64,000 nt of DNA from Mycolicibacterium frederiksbergense (GCF_029893345.1 NZ_JARXVE010000001.1:372001-436000); one strand, 5' to 3'. Counted from the first letter of the stretch, positions 45,538 to 57,373 are shown. Translations and numbers: made by a program. Notes: a model not told the origin generated them from the letters alone.

Positions 45538-46389
45538 GTGACCGACGCTAACCAGTTCGTCCTGGTGGACCATCCGCGGCCCGAGGTGGCTGTGGTGACC
45601 CTGAACCGGCCCGAGCGGATGAATTCGATGGCGTTCGACGTCATGGTCCCGCTCAAGCGCACCCTGGAGGAGTTGCGCTACGACAACAGTGTGCGGGTGG
45701 TGGTGCTGACCGGGGCCGGCCGAGGGTTCTCGTCCGGGGCCGATCACAAGTCCGCCGGGTCCGTGCCGCACGTGAACGGATTGACCAAACCGACGTTCGC
45801 GCTGCGCTCCATGGAAGTGCTCGACGATGTGATTCTCGCCCTACGCCGGTTGCATCAGCCGGTCATCGCGGCGGTCAATGGCGCCGCGATCGGGGGCGGA
45901 CTGTGTCTGGCGCTGGCCTGCGACATCCGGGTCGCCGCCGACGGCGCCTATTTCCGGGCCGCGGGGATCAATAACGGGTTGACGGCCAGTGAGCTGGGAT
46001 TGTCCTACCTGCTGCCGCGGGCGATCGGGTCGTCGCGGGCCTTCGAGATAATGTTGACCGGCCGAGACGTGGACGCCGAGGAGGCGCAGCGCATCGGCTT
46101 GGTGTCCAGCGTGGTGGCCGAGGAGGCGCTCCTGGACACCTGTTATGCCATGGCCGAGCGGATGGCGGCGTTCTCCCGGCCGGGAATCGAGTTGACCAAG
46201 CGCACACTTTGGAGTGGACTGGACGCCGCTAGCCTGGAGGGGCATATGCAGGCCGAGGGTCTGGGACAACTCTTCGTGCGCCTGCTCACCGCGAATTTCG
46301 AGGAAGCCGTGGCCGCGCGCGCGGAGCAGCGGGATCCGGTCTTCACCGACGAGAAGTTAGACAACCAGGGTGGTGCCACCCGGAGATAG
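45538..46389 (+). CDS. echA12: crotonase-family protein (EchA12-like)
   Basis: This 283-residue crotonase fold has GRGFSSGADH near residue 61 and AAVNGAAIGGGLCLALACDI at 111-130, forming the oxyanion hole. By eye alignment the two glutamates that hydrate enoyl-CoA in classical family members are replaced (Cys in GGGLCLA, Ile in the AGINNG segment), so the reaction may differ from hydration. The position before the ABC-F gene matches Rv1472. The GTG is chosen from the leaderless promoter pattern. Confidence 0.82.
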   Translation: MTDANQFVLVDHPRPEVAVVTLNRPERMNSMAFDVMVPLKRTLEELRYDNSVRVVVLTGAGRGFSSGADHKSAGSVPHVNGLTKPTFALRSMEVLDDVILALRRLHQPVIAAVNGAAIGGGLCLALACDIRVAADGAYFRAAGINNGLTASELGLSYLLPRAIGSSRAFEIMLTGRDVDAEEAQRIGLVSSVVAEEALLDTCYAMAERMAAFSRPGIELTKRTLWSGLDAASLEGHMQAEGLGQLFVRLLTANFEEAVAARAEQRDPVFTDEKLDNQGGATRR

Positions 46390-46401
46390 GAGTAGCGCAG
46401 C

Positions 46402-48030
46402 GTGATCACCGCAACGGACCTGGAGGTCCGCGCCGGCGCTCGCACGCTACTGTCCTTCGAGGGGTCCGCACTGCGGGTGCAGCCCGGTGATCGCATCGGG
46501 CTGGTGGGACGCAATGGTGCAGGCAAGACCACGACGATGCGAATCCTCGCCGGCGAGGGGGAGCCGTACGCCGGAAGCATTTCCCGCACCGGTGAGATCG
46601 GTTACCTGCCGCAGGACCCCAAAGAGGGCGATCTCGATGTGCTGGCCCGCGACCGGGTGCTGTCGGCCCGGGGGCTGGATACCCTGCTGACCGACCTGGA
46701 GAAGCAGCAGGTGTTGATGGCCGAGGTCGTCGACGACGACGCTCGGGACAAGGCCGTGCGAAAGTACGGGCAACTCGAGGAACGGTTCTCGGCTCTGGGC
46801 GGTTACGCCGCCGAGAGCGAGGCAGGACGCATCTGCGCCAGCCTGGGTCTGCCCGAGCGGGTGCTCACCCAGCAACTGCGCACCCTGTCCGGTGGTCAGC
46901 GCCGTCGCATCGAGTTGGCCAGAATCCTGTTTGCGGCCAGCGACACGGGTTCAGGTTCGGACACCACGTTGCTACTGGATGAGCCCACCAACCACCTCGA
47001 TGCGGACTCGATCGGCTGGCTGCGCGACTTCCTGCACAACCACACCGGCGGGTTGGTGGTGATCAGTCACGATGTCGACCTGCTCGCCGAGGTGGTCAAC
47101 CGGGTCTGGTTCCTCGACGCGGTGCGGGGCGAGGCCGATGTCTACAACATGGGCTGGCAGAAGTACCTCGACGCCCGTGCCACCGATGAGCAGCGTCGCC
47201 GCCGTGAGCGGGCCAACGCCGAGAAGAAGGCCGGTGCGCTGCGCGCCCAGGCCGCCAAGATGGGCGCAAAGGCCACCAAAGCCGTTGCCGCACAGAATAT
47301 GCTGCGCCGTGCTGAGCGAATGATCGCAGAGCTGGACGCCGAACGGGTCGCCGACAAGGTGGCTCGGATCAAGTTCCCGACCCCGGCCCCGTGCGGCAAG
47401 ACGCCCCTGGTAGCCAAGGGCTTGACCAAGAACTACGGTTCGCTGGAAATCTTCACCGGTGTCGATCTGGCCATCGACCGCGGATCGCGGGTAGTGGTGC
47501 TCGGGCTCAACGGCGCGGGAAAGACCACCCTGCTGCGCCTGTTGGCGGGTGCCGAAACTGCCGACGCCGGGGTGCTGGAGCCCGGCCACGGGTGCAAGAT
47601 CGGCTACTTCGCCCAGGAGCACGACACCCTCGATGACCAGGCCACGGTCTGGGAGAACATTCGCCATGCCGCCCCGGACACCGGCGAGCAGGATCTACGC
47701 GGCCTGCTGGGCGCGTTCATGTTCACCGGCCCGCAACTCGAGCAGCCGGCCGGCACCCTGTCCGGCGGTGAGAAGACCCGGTTGGCGCTGGCGGGCCTGG
47801 TTGCCTCGACCGCCAATGTCCTCTTGCTCGATGAGCCGACCAACAACCTGGATCCCGCCTCGCGCGAGCAGGTGCTCGACGCGCTGCGCAGCTATCAGGG
47901 GGCAGTGGTGCTGGTCACCCACGACCCGGGGGCGGCTGAGGCGCTCGATCCTCAGCGCGTGGTGCTGCTGCCGGATGGCACCGAGGACTTCTGGTCGACC
48001 GACTACCGGGATCTCATCGAGCTCGCCTGA
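46402..48030 (+). CDS. ABC-F family ribosome-associated ATPase
   Basis: This 542-residue protein has two ABC domains and no membrane segments. Domain 1 has Walker A GRNGAGKTT, LSGGQRRRIELA and LLLDEPTNHLD. Domain 2 has GLNGAGKTT, LSGGEKTRLALA and LLLDEPTNNLD. The linker (about residues 245-320) is long, charged and coiled. ABC-F proteins act on the ribosome in translation control or antibiotic protection; the M. tuberculosis orthologue by position is Rv1473, which I recall as part of the WhiB7 regulon. The GTG start is 12 bases after echA12. Confidence 0.9.
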   Translation: MITATDLEVRAGARTLLSFEGSALRVQPGDRIGLVGRNGAGKTTTMRILAGEGEPYAGSISRTGEIGYLPQDPKEGDLDVLARDRVLSARGLDTLLTDLEKQQVLMAEVVDDDARDKAVRKYGQLEERFSALGGYAAESEAGRICASLGLPERVLTQQLRTLSGGQRRRIELARILFAASDTGSGSDTTLLLDEPTNHLDADSIGWLRDFLHNHTGGLVVISHDVDLLAEVVNRVWFLDAVRGEADVYNMGWQKYLDARATDEQRRRRERANAEKKAGALRAQAAKMGAKATKAVAAQNMLRRAERMIAELDAERVADKVARIKFPTPAPCGKTPLVAKGLTKNYGSLEIFTGVDLAIDRGSRVVVLGLNGAGKTTLLRLLAGAETADAGVLEPGHGCKIGYFAQEHDTLDDQATVWENIRHAAPDTGEQDLRGLLGAFMFTGPQLEQPAGTLSGGEKTRLALAGLVASTANVLLLDEPTNNLDPASREQVLDALRSYQGAVVLVTHDPGAAEALDPQRVVLLPDGTEDFWSTDYRDLIELA

Positions 48031-48159
48031 CGCCGAAATCTCAAGAACCACCAGCTCTCCGGGAACGTCAATATAAGACGTTGGACAAACCGGCCCACCG
48101 ATGTGTTGGGATTCCTACTCTGGTTTATGCGTCGGGAGATCACGAGCGGGGAGACGCCG

Positions 48160-48354
48160 ATGAGAGAAACCAACAAGAGCCACGACGAACTGGTGGAAGA
48201 GCTGCGTAAGGCGTACGAGCGAGGCGCCAGCATCCGCTCGTTGGTGGCTACGACCGGACGTTCCTACGGCTCAATACACAGCTTGTTGCGCGAATCGGGA
48301 ACGACGATGCGCAGCCGGGGCGGCCCCAATCACCGCACCCGGGTCAGAGTCTGA
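48160..48354 (+). CDS. 64-residue helix-turn-helix protein
   Basis: This very small basic protein (64 residues) reads as a single HTH: RKAYERGASIRSLVATTGRSYGSIHSLLRE is split into helix RKAYERGASI and recognition part TGRSYGSIHSLL. A basic tail RSRGGPNHRTR follows. The ATG at 48160 has GGGGAGA 7 bases upstream. It resembles the small regulator annotated beside Rv1473 in M. tuberculosis (Rv1473A). Role unknown; possibly regulates the ABC-F gene or acts as a nucleoid-type DNA binder. The 129 bases before it contain no other gene. Confidence 0.8.
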   Translation: MRETNKSHDELVEELRKAYERGASIRSLVATTGRSYGSIHSLLRESGTTMRSRGGPNHRTRVRV

Positions 48355-48383
48355 CAAGCACAACTGCTGTGCGATAGCCGGAT

Positions 48384-48962
48384 TCAGCGATCCGTCGGCG
48401 CCTGATGGCGGACGCTGTCCTCAACCAGATCGAGGACAGCGGTGAGGTTCTTCGGGTCCTCACCGGATGCCAGCCGGGCTACCAGACCGTCGAGAACCAG
48501 GTCCAGGTAGATGTGCAGGACGGCGCTGGGCACGTCGTCGCGCAGCCGCCCGGCCTGCTTCTGCCGGCGCAGGCGCTCGGTGGTGGCCGCGGTCAGCTCT
48601 GCGGATCTTTCCGCCCAGCCGCGGTGAAAAGCCGGATCGTTGCGCAGTTTTCGGGCGATCTCCAGCCGGGTGGCCAGCCAGTCGAATTGCTCGGGTGCGG
48701 CCAGCATGTTGCGCATCACCCCGATCAGACCCTCATGGGCGGTCACATCGGCCATCCGCTCGGCGTCTTCTCGAGCCAATTCGAAGAACAAGGTGTCCTT
48801 GTCCTTGAAGTGATGAAAGATTGCGCCGCGCGACAGTCCGATGGTTTCTTCGAGCCGCCGCACGGTCGCACTCTCATACCCGTACTGCGCAAAGCAGCGC
48901 CGGGCGCCGTCGAGAATCTGACGACGCCGGGCCGCGAGATGGTCATCGGTCACCCTGGGCAC
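48384..48962 (-). CDS. acnR: TetR-family regulator downstream of aconitase (AcnR-like)
   Basis: This 192-residue TetR protein has the HTH ARRCFAQYGYESATVRRLEETIGLSRGAIFHHF (recognition part LSRGAIFHHFKDKD) at residues 18-50. The C-terminal ligand domain is helical. AcnR represses aconitase in corynebacteria, and the gene follows acn here. The GTG start at 48962 has GAGGAG 7 bases upstream; that purine run is part of the dispersed junction repeat. Confidence 0.9.
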   Translation of the reverse strand: MPRVTDDHLAARRRQILDGARRCFAQYGYESATVRRLEETIGLSRGAIFHHFKDKDTLFFELAREDAERMADVTAHEGLIGVMRNMLAAPEQFDWLATRLEIARKLRNDPAFHRGWAERSAELTAATTERLRRQKQAGRLRDDVPSAVLHIYLDLVLDGLVARLASGEDPKNLTAVLDLVEDSVRHQAPTDR

Positions 48963-48975
48963 TGGATAACTCCTC

Positions 48976-49006
48976 GCGCAGGCGCGCGTTGCGGGCGCGC
49001 CTGCGC
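48976..49006. terminator. 12-bp perfect hairpin between acn and acnR
   Basis: GCGCAGGCGCGC and GCGCGCCTGCGC pair perfectly around a 7-base loop. On the minus-strand transcript it sits right after the acn stop and about 13 bases before the acnR start. No U-tract follows, so it may act as a partial terminator, an attenuator or an mRNA stabiliser, not a simple terminator. Confidence 0.55.
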
Positions 49007-49029
49007 TGCTTCGGTTGTTTCGGTCAGGA

Positions 49030-51879
<2,850 letters not shown>

Positions 51880-52065
51880 TTAGATCTCGCCGCGACGGGC
51901 TGTGTCGGCGGCGTCCCGATGTTAACAGTACGCTTGTCCTGCAATGCCTGGTGGGGGGCGGAATCCAGTCTTCTCTTGTCGGTGTCCGCTGCCAACCCGT
52001 CGGCGGTTGACGGTCGATGCGGTGACGATTTCGGTGTCGCTTGGCCTCGATGTGCGGTCGCAGCG

Positions 52066-52071
52066 TACCGT
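52066..52071 (+). promoter_or_regulatory. leaderless -10 element for the membrane protein at 52078
   Basis: TACCGT, then 6 bases, then GTG. It supports GTG 52078 as start in the 210-base divergent gap with acn. Confidence 0.45.
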
Positions 52072-52077
52072 GCGTCT

Positions 52078-52665
52078 GTGACTGGACCCCATGTGATCCC
52101 GTTCCTGCCGGCTTACATCCCGGTCGAGGTTTGCGACACCGTCGGGATGGATCCGGCGCAGCCAGACGGGGTGGCCAAGTGCATGCAGGCGGTGCAGGCC
52201 GACGTTCGTGATGACGGGGTCAGCGCGCCTGAGGCCGATGTCGAGGCGCTGCGGCAGGTGGTCAATGAGGCCCGCCAGGACGGCGTCGACCTCAAGATCA
52301 TCGTGCTGCCGCTCAATCCGGCCATCGATACCCCCCTGCGTGATATCGCCACCGAGGTCGGTGAGGCCAATCCGGGGGCGACGGTGCTGGCGCTCAGCCC
52401 GTCATTCGCCGGTACCTACAGTCCGACAATCGATCGGGTGACTTTGGAGGCCGGTCAGGACGTGGCCAAGACCGGCGACCCGGTGTTATCGGCGAAGAAT
52501 TTCGTCGGCGAGATATCGACCCCGCATTTCCCCTGGACGCTGTTCACGATCGTGCTGGTGCTCGGGGTGGCCGCCGCGGCCGGTCTTACCCGTGCCCTGC
52601 AGGTTCGTGGCAAACGATTGGCCGGGTCAGAGGCGTCGAACGCCCTCTCGGTGGAGCCGCGTTAA
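52078..52665 (+). CDS. conserved membrane protein of unknown function (Rv1476-like)
   Basis: This 195-residue protein has an N-terminal soluble part (HVIPFLPAYIPVEVCDTVGMDP, then IIVLPLNPAIDTPLRDIATE) and one hydrophobic segment (TLFTIVLVLGVAAAAGL) near residue 155-175. The short C-terminal tail is basic. The fold resembles a TPM/DUF6676-type domain, but I do not recognise a function. It precedes ripA as in M. tuberculosis Rv1476, so a cell-wall role is plausible. Confidence 0.75.
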   Translation: MTGPHVIPFLPAYIPVEVCDTVGMDPAQPDGVAKCMQAVQADVRDDGVSAPEADVEALRQVVNEARQDGVDLKIIVLPLNPAIDTPLRDIATEVGEANPGATVLALSPSFAGTYSPTIDRVTLEAGQDVAKTGDPVLSAKNFVGEISTPHFPWTLFTIVLVLGVAAAAGLTRALQVRGKRLAGSEASNALSVEPR

Positions 52666-52887
52666 ACCGTCGAACATTAGTTCGGAATATCTCGCAATAT
52701 CACTAATTGGTCACGCTCTTCGCAATTACAGTAATGTAATTTGTGACTAAAGTTTCTTTAGCTCCAGATGTGACGTACGGTGCAATCGGTACCCATTGTT
52801 GTAGTTGTGCTTCATGTGACTTCTGCGCAAAGGCTCCGAGCAAATCTGCCGGTACGCCGTCGTTGAGCCATAGGAGACTTGAGTCGA

Positions 52888-54345
52888 ATGAGACGGACCG
52901 TTGGCGCCTGGCGGACGCGAGGAGCAGATGGCGCCTGGCGGACGGGCTTTGCGCGGCGTTCCTGCCGTGTCTGCGCCGTGCCGTTGATCGCCGGGATGCT
53001 TCTGACCACGGCAATGCCGGGCGGAGGGCTGGCGGCAGCGGACCCCGCCGGGCCGGATCAGATCGCAACGCTCGTCGCGGCCGTGGCCAACGCCGACCAG
53101 AAGCTGCAGGAGCTGGGCGCCGCGATTCAGACTCAGCAGGAGAGCGTCAACAAGGCGATCGTCGACGTGCAGAACGCGCGGGACGCCGTCGGCGCCGCGC
53201 AGCAAGAATTGGAGAACAGTCAGCAGGGCGTCGCCGACGCCAATGCCGCCATCGCCGCCGCGCAGAAACGGTTCGACACGTTCGCCGCGGCCACCTATGT
53301 CAACGGCCCGTCCAGTTCGTATCTCACCGCCTCCGACCCCGCCGACATCGTCAACACCGCGGCCACGAGTCAGGTCCTGAGCGCCAGCGCCGACCAGGTG
53401 ATCGCCGGACTGCAGCGCGCCCGCACCGAACAGGTGAACCGTGAATCGGCAGCGCGGCTGGCCAAACAGAATGCCGACCAGGCCGCAGTCGGTGCGCAGA
53501 CCAGCCAGGACAACGCGGTCGCCGCGCTGCAACAGGCGCAGCAGGCGTTCAGCTCACAACAAGGTGAGCTGCAACAGTTGACGGCCGAAAAGGCTTCGGC
53601 GCAAACCCAACTCGACCAGGTCCGCAAGGCATCCGCCTCGACCGGGGTCGCTGCACCGGCGCAGGGGAAGGCGCCGCAACCAGTGACCGGGGACTGGGAC
53701 CGCGGCGCGGGCGCCCCGGTCCAGGCGGGGCGGAACTGGGACACCGGGTGGGATCCCACCCTGCCGGCGATTCCCAGTGCCTTCGTCAGTGGCGATCCGG
53801 TGGCGATCATCAACGGCATCCTGGGAATCTCGGCGACGTCGGCCCAGGTGACGCAGAACATGGGCCGAACCTTCCTGCAGAAGCTGGGGATTCTGCCCAC
53901 ACCGACCGGTTACACCAATGGGGCGATTCCCCGGGTGTACGGGCGCCAGGCGTCCGAGTACGTGATCCAGCGTGCCGGGTCCCAGATGGGTGTGCCGTAT
54001 TCCTGGGGCGGTGGCAACGCGGCCGGCCCCAGCACCGGCATCGATTCGGGCGCGGGGACCGTCGGCTTCGACTGCTCGGGCCTGATCCTGTACGCGTTCG
54101 CCGGTGTCGGCATCAAACTGCCGCACTATTCGGGCTCGCAGTACAACGCGGGCCGCAAGATCCCGTCCTCGCAGATGCGGCGTGGCGACGTGATCTTCTA
54201 CGGCCCCGGCGGCAGCCAGCACGTGACTCTCTACCTGGGCAACGGCCAGATGCTCGAGGCCCCATACACGGGTTCGCAGGTCAAAATCTCGCCGGTCCGG
54301 ACCAGCGGGATGACCCCTTATGTCGTCCGCTACATCGAATACTGA
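52888..54345 (+). CDS. ripA: peptidoglycan endopeptidase RipA
   Basis: This 485-residue secreted protein has a signal peptide ending near residue 50 (LAAADPAG), a long coiled-coil region rich in Gln (about 55-240), a linker, and a C-terminal NlpC/P60 domain. The catalytic Cys396 (FDCSGL), His445 (SQHVTLYLG) and Glu457 match the spacing 49 and 12 of M. tuberculosis C383-H432-E444. It cleaves stem peptides during septum splitting. The ATG at 52888 has AGGAG upstream; a TTG three codons earlier is possible. A 16-base direct repeat duplicates GAWRT near the N-terminus. Confidence 0.95.
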   Translation: MRRTVGAWRTRGADGAWRTGFARRSCRVCAVPLIAGMLLTTAMPGGGLAAADPAGPDQIATLVAAVANADQKLQELGAAIQTQQESVNKAIVDVQNARDAVGAAQQELENSQQGVADANAAIAAAQKRFDTFAAATYVNGPSSSYLTASDPADIVNTAATSQVLSASADQVIAGLQRARTEQVNRESAARLAKQNADQAAVGAQTSQDNAVAALQQAQQAFSSQQGELQQLTAEKASAQTQLDQVRKASASTGVAAPAQGKAPQPVTGDWDRGAGAPVQAGRNWDTGWDPTLPAIPSAFVSGDPVAIINGILGISATSAQVTQNMGRTFLQKLGILPTPTGYTNGAIPRVYGRQASEYVIQRAGSQMGVPYSWGGGNAAGPSTGIDSGAGTVGFDCSGLILYAFAGVGIKLPHYSGSQYNAGRKIPSSQMRRGDVIFYGPGGSQHVTLYLGNGQMLEAPYTGSQVKISPVRTSGMTPYVVRYIEY

Positions 54346-54355
54346 TGGGAATACC

Positions 54356-55048
54356 TTGCGCTCCTTCGCCTTACGTTGCCTGATCCTGATCGCCGCAACC
54401 GCATTCGCGGCGATCAGTCTGGTGGCGCCGGCCAATGCCGCGCCCGAGGACGGATGGGACCCGACGCTGCCGAAGATCGTCAGCTCGGGCGCGCCCGGTG
54501 ATCCGGTGGCCATCGCCAACGCCTCATTCCAGGTCAGTCAGATCGCGCTGCAGACCACACAGAACCTCGGTCAGCAATTCCTGCAGTCCATCGGTCTGGC
54601 CCCGAAACAGGCCGCCTCGACCTTCCCCGGCGGCCGGGTGCGCGGACCGCAGGCCATCGAATACGCGATCCGCAGGGGCGGCACTCAGATGGGTGTGCCG
54701 TACTCCTGGGGCGGCGGCACGCTCACCGGGCCCGGTCCGGGGGTGGACTACGACGCCGGAAAGATGGGCTACGACTGCTCGGGCTTTACCCGGTACGCCT
54801 ATGCCGGAGTCGGCGTGCAGATTCCGAAGTATTCGGGTGACCAGTACAACACCGGCCGCAAGGTTCCGGTGGCCCAGGCAAAGCGCGGTGATCTGTTGTT
54901 CTGGGGACCGGGCGGCAGCCAACACGTGGCGATGTACCTCGGCGGCGGCAAGATGCTGGAGGCGTCCGGTAGCGCGGGCAAAGTCACCGTGAGCCCGGTG
55001 CGTACCTCGGGTATCCAGCCCTATGCGGCCCGCATCATCGAATCCTGA
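54356..55048 (+). CDS. ripB: peptidoglycan endopeptidase RipB
   Basis: This 230-residue secreted NlpC/P60 enzyme is a close relative of the RipA C-terminal domain without the coiled-coil part. Its signal peptide is RSFALRCLILIAATAFAAIS with cleavage near AANA. Catalytic residues are Cys141 (YDCSGF), His190 and Glu202, with the same 49 and 12 spacing. The TTG at 54356 is preferred, with GGGA just upstream, because it lies after the ripA stop and gives a clean signal peptide; an ATG at 54320 would overlap ripA. Confidence 0.93.
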   Translation: MRSFALRCLILIAATAFAAISLVAPANAAPEDGWDPTLPKIVSSGAPGDPVAIANASFQVSQIALQTTQNLGQQFLQSIGLAPKQAASTFPGGRVRGPQAIEYAIRRGGTQMGVPYSWGGGTLTGPGPGVDYDAGKMGYDCSGFTRYAYAGVGVQIPKYSGDQYNTGRKVPVAQAKRGDLLFWGPGGSQHVAMYLGGGKMLEASGSAGKVTVSPVRTSGIQPYAARIIES

Positions 55049-55182
55049 GGGGAACCTGAACTCTTCCGGGCAGCGTCGACGGATTACGAGGTGCCTGGAA
55101 TAGTTGACGACGGGCACCCGGTTGCCCGGCTAGAACAAGCTGGCACGCCAGCGGTTGCAGACGATTACGTGGGAGGAAGTTG

Positions 55183-56346
55183 ATGACGTCACCGAGTGGA
55201 CCGCCGCAGGGCGCCGGAGGTTATCCCGGTTCGAGCCCGGCGCCGGGCTTTCCGCCCGGGTCGACCGGCTCCCACGCCGCGCCGGCTGCCCCGCAGACCA
55301 CGACCAACGGCAGTCTGCAGGCCGAGGTGCACACCCTGGAACGCGCCATCTTCGAGGTCAAGCGGATCATCGTCGGCCAGGACAAGCTTGTCGAGCGGAT
55401 GCTGGTAGGCCTGCTGGCCAAGGGACACGTTCTGCTCGAAGGTGTGCCCGGCGTGGCCAAGACGCTGGCGGTGGAGACGTTCGCCAAGGTGGTCGGCGGC
55501 ACCTTCGCCCGCATCCAGTTCACCCCCGACCTGGTACCAACCGACATCATCGGTACCCGGATCTACCGGCAGGGTAAGGAAGACTTCGACATCGAGCTGG
55601 GCCCGGTGGTGGTCAACTTCCTGCTCGCCGACGAGATCAACCGTGCGCCCGCCAAGGTGCAGTCGGCGCTGCTGGAGGTCATGGCCGAGCGCAAGATCTC
55701 GATCGGCGGCAAGACTTTCCCGCTGCCCAGCCCGTTCCTGGTGATGGCGACGCAGAACCCGATCGAGCAGGAAGGCGTCTACGCACTGCCGGAAGCCCAG
55801 CGCGACCGCTTCCTGTTCAAGCTCAACGTCGACTACCCGTCGCCGGAGGAAGAGCGCGAGATCATCTACCGGATGGGCGTCAAGCCCCCGGAGCCCAAGC
55901 AGATCCTGGCCACCGGCGACCTGCTGCGCCTGCAGGAACTCGCGGCCAACAACTTCGTGCACCACGCGCTGGTGGACTACGTCGTGCGGATCGTCACCGC
56001 GACCCGTGAGCCGGAGAAGTTCGGCATGCCCGACGCCAAGGCGTGGATCGCTTACGGTGCCTCGCCGCGTGCCTCGCTGGGCATCATCTCGGCGGCGCGT
56101 GCGCTGGCCCTGGTCCGTGGCCGCGACTACGTCATTCCGCAGGATGTCGTCGAGGTGATCCCCGACGTTCTGCGGCACCGTCTGGTGCTGACCTATGACG
56201 CGCTGGCCGACGAAGTCTCCGCTGAGACCGTGATCAACCGGATTATGCAGACCGTGGCGCTGCCGCAAGTGAATGCTCTTCCGCAGCAAGGGCATTCGGT
56301 TCCGCCCGCCGTACCCGCCGCGGCCGGCGCGGCCAGCGGTCGGTGA
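55183..56346 (+). CDS. moxR1: MoxR-family AAA+ ATPase
   Basis: This 387-residue AAA+ protein has a disordered, Pro/Gly-rich first 45 residues, Walker A GVPGVAKT (87-94), Walker B LLADEINRAP, and the sensor region AIANPIEQEGVYPLPEAQ-like ATQNPIEQEGVYALPEAQ. MoxR ATPases act as chaperones for assembly of VWA-protein complexes. The next genes, DUF58 and VWA, are the usual partners. GGGAGGAAG lies upstream of the ATG. Confidence 0.95.
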   Translation: MTSPSGPPQGAGGYPGSSPAPGFPPGSTGSHAAPAAPQTTTNGSLQAEVHTLERAIFEVKRIIVGQDKLVERMLVGLLAKGHVLLEGVPGVAKTLAVETFAKVVGGTFARIQFTPDLVPTDIIGTRIYRQGKEDFDIELGPVVVNFLLADEINRAPAKVQSALLEVMAERKISIGGKTFPLPSPFLVMATQNPIEQEGVYALPEAQRDRFLFKLNVDYPSPEEEREIIYRMGVKPPEPKQILATGDLLRLQELAANNFVHHALVDYVVRIVTATREPEKFGMPDAKAWIAYGASPRASLGIISAARALALVRGRDYVIPQDVVEVIPDVLRHRLVLTYDALADEVSAETVINRIMQTVALPQVNALPQQGHSVPPAVPAAAGAASGR

Positions 56347-57290
56347 CCGACTCCGCAGGCCGCACGGTCGACCTGCCCTCGCTGCAGCGCGGAGAGATCC
56401 GTGACCCGGCACTCTCCGCAGCGCTGCGCAAGCTTGAGCTGACCGTCCGGCGCAAGCTCGACGGCGTGCTGCACGGCGACCACCTGGGCCTGATTCCCGG
56501 TCCAGGGTCAGAGCCGGGGGACTCGCGGATCTACCAGCCCGGCGACGATGTGCGCCGGATGGACTGGTCGGTGACGGCCCGGACGATGACGCCCCATGTG
56601 CGGCAGATGATCGCCGACCGCGAGCTGGAGACCTGGCTGGTCGTCGACATGTCGGCGAGTCTGGACTTCGGCACCGCCGGCTGTGAGAAGCGCGATCTTG
56701 CCGTCGCGGCCGCGGCGGCAATCACGTTCCTCAACAGCGGCGGCGGAAACCGGATCGGCGCGATTATTGCCAACGGTGACTCCGTGCGTCGGGTGCCCGC
56801 GCTGTCTGGCCGAGTTCACGAGCAGGAGATGCTGCGCACGATTGCCACGATGCCCAAGGCTCCGACCGGGGTTCGCGGCGATCTGGCCGCCGCCATAGAT
56901 GCGTTGCGCCGTCCGGAGCGCCGTCGCGGCATGGCGGTGATCATCAGTGACTTCCTCGGCCCGATCAACTGGATGCGACCGCTGCGGGCCATCTCCGGCA
57001 GGCATGAGGTGCTCGGCATCGAGGTGCTGGACCCACGCGACGTCGAATTGCCGGCCGTCGGCGATGTGGTCCTACAGGACACCGAGACCGGCGTCACCCG
57101 CGAATTCACCATCGACGAGCAGTTGCGCAGCGATTTCGAGCGCGCCGCCGCGGCGCACCGGGAGGAAGTGGCCCGTACCTTGCGGCGCTGCGACGCACCG
57201 CTGTTGAGCCTGCGCACCGACCGGGACTGGATCGCCGATGTGGTCCGGTTCGTGGCCAACCGCAGGCGAGGCGCCCTGGCGGGCCGATGA
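56343..57290 (+). CDS. DUF58 domain protein
   Basis: This 315-residue protein has a MoxR-associated DUF58 core: the text YQPGDDVRRMDWSVTART is the DUF58 signature, with LVVDMSASLDFG forming a VWA-like metal site. Its GTG overlaps the moxR1 stop (GTGA). It is likely part of a MoxR-DUF58-VWA assembly chaperone complex at the membrane; exact client unknown. Confidence 0.92.
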   Translation: MTDSAGRTVDLPSLQRGEIRDPALSAALRKLELTVRRKLDGVLHGDHLGLIPGPGSEPGDSRIYQPGDDVRRMDWSVTARTMTPHVRQMIADRELETWLVVDMSASLDFGTAGCEKRDLAVAAAAAITFLNSGGGNRIGAIIANGDSVRRVPALSGRVHEQEMLRTIATMPKAPTGVRGDLAAAIDALRRPERRRGMAVIISDFLGPINWMRPLRAISGRHEVLGIEVLDPRDVELPAVGDVVLQDTETGVTREFTIDEQLRSDFERAAAAHREEVARTLRRCDAPLLSLRTDRDWIADVVRFVANRRRGALAGR

Positions 57291-57373
57291 GCGCTTGCGC
57301 GAAGAGGAGACTGTCGCGATGAGCGCTTGCGCGAAGAGGAGACGAATCGCGATGAGCGCTTGCGCGATGAGCG
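57285..57373 (+). repeat. three tandem copies of the junction repeat
   Basis: CGATGAGCGCTTGCGCGAAG repeats at 57285 and 57317, with a shorter third copy at 57350. The first copy begins with the DUF58 stop TGA. The block fills most of the 124-base gap before the VWA gene. It is the densest cluster of this dispersed element. Confidence 0.75.
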
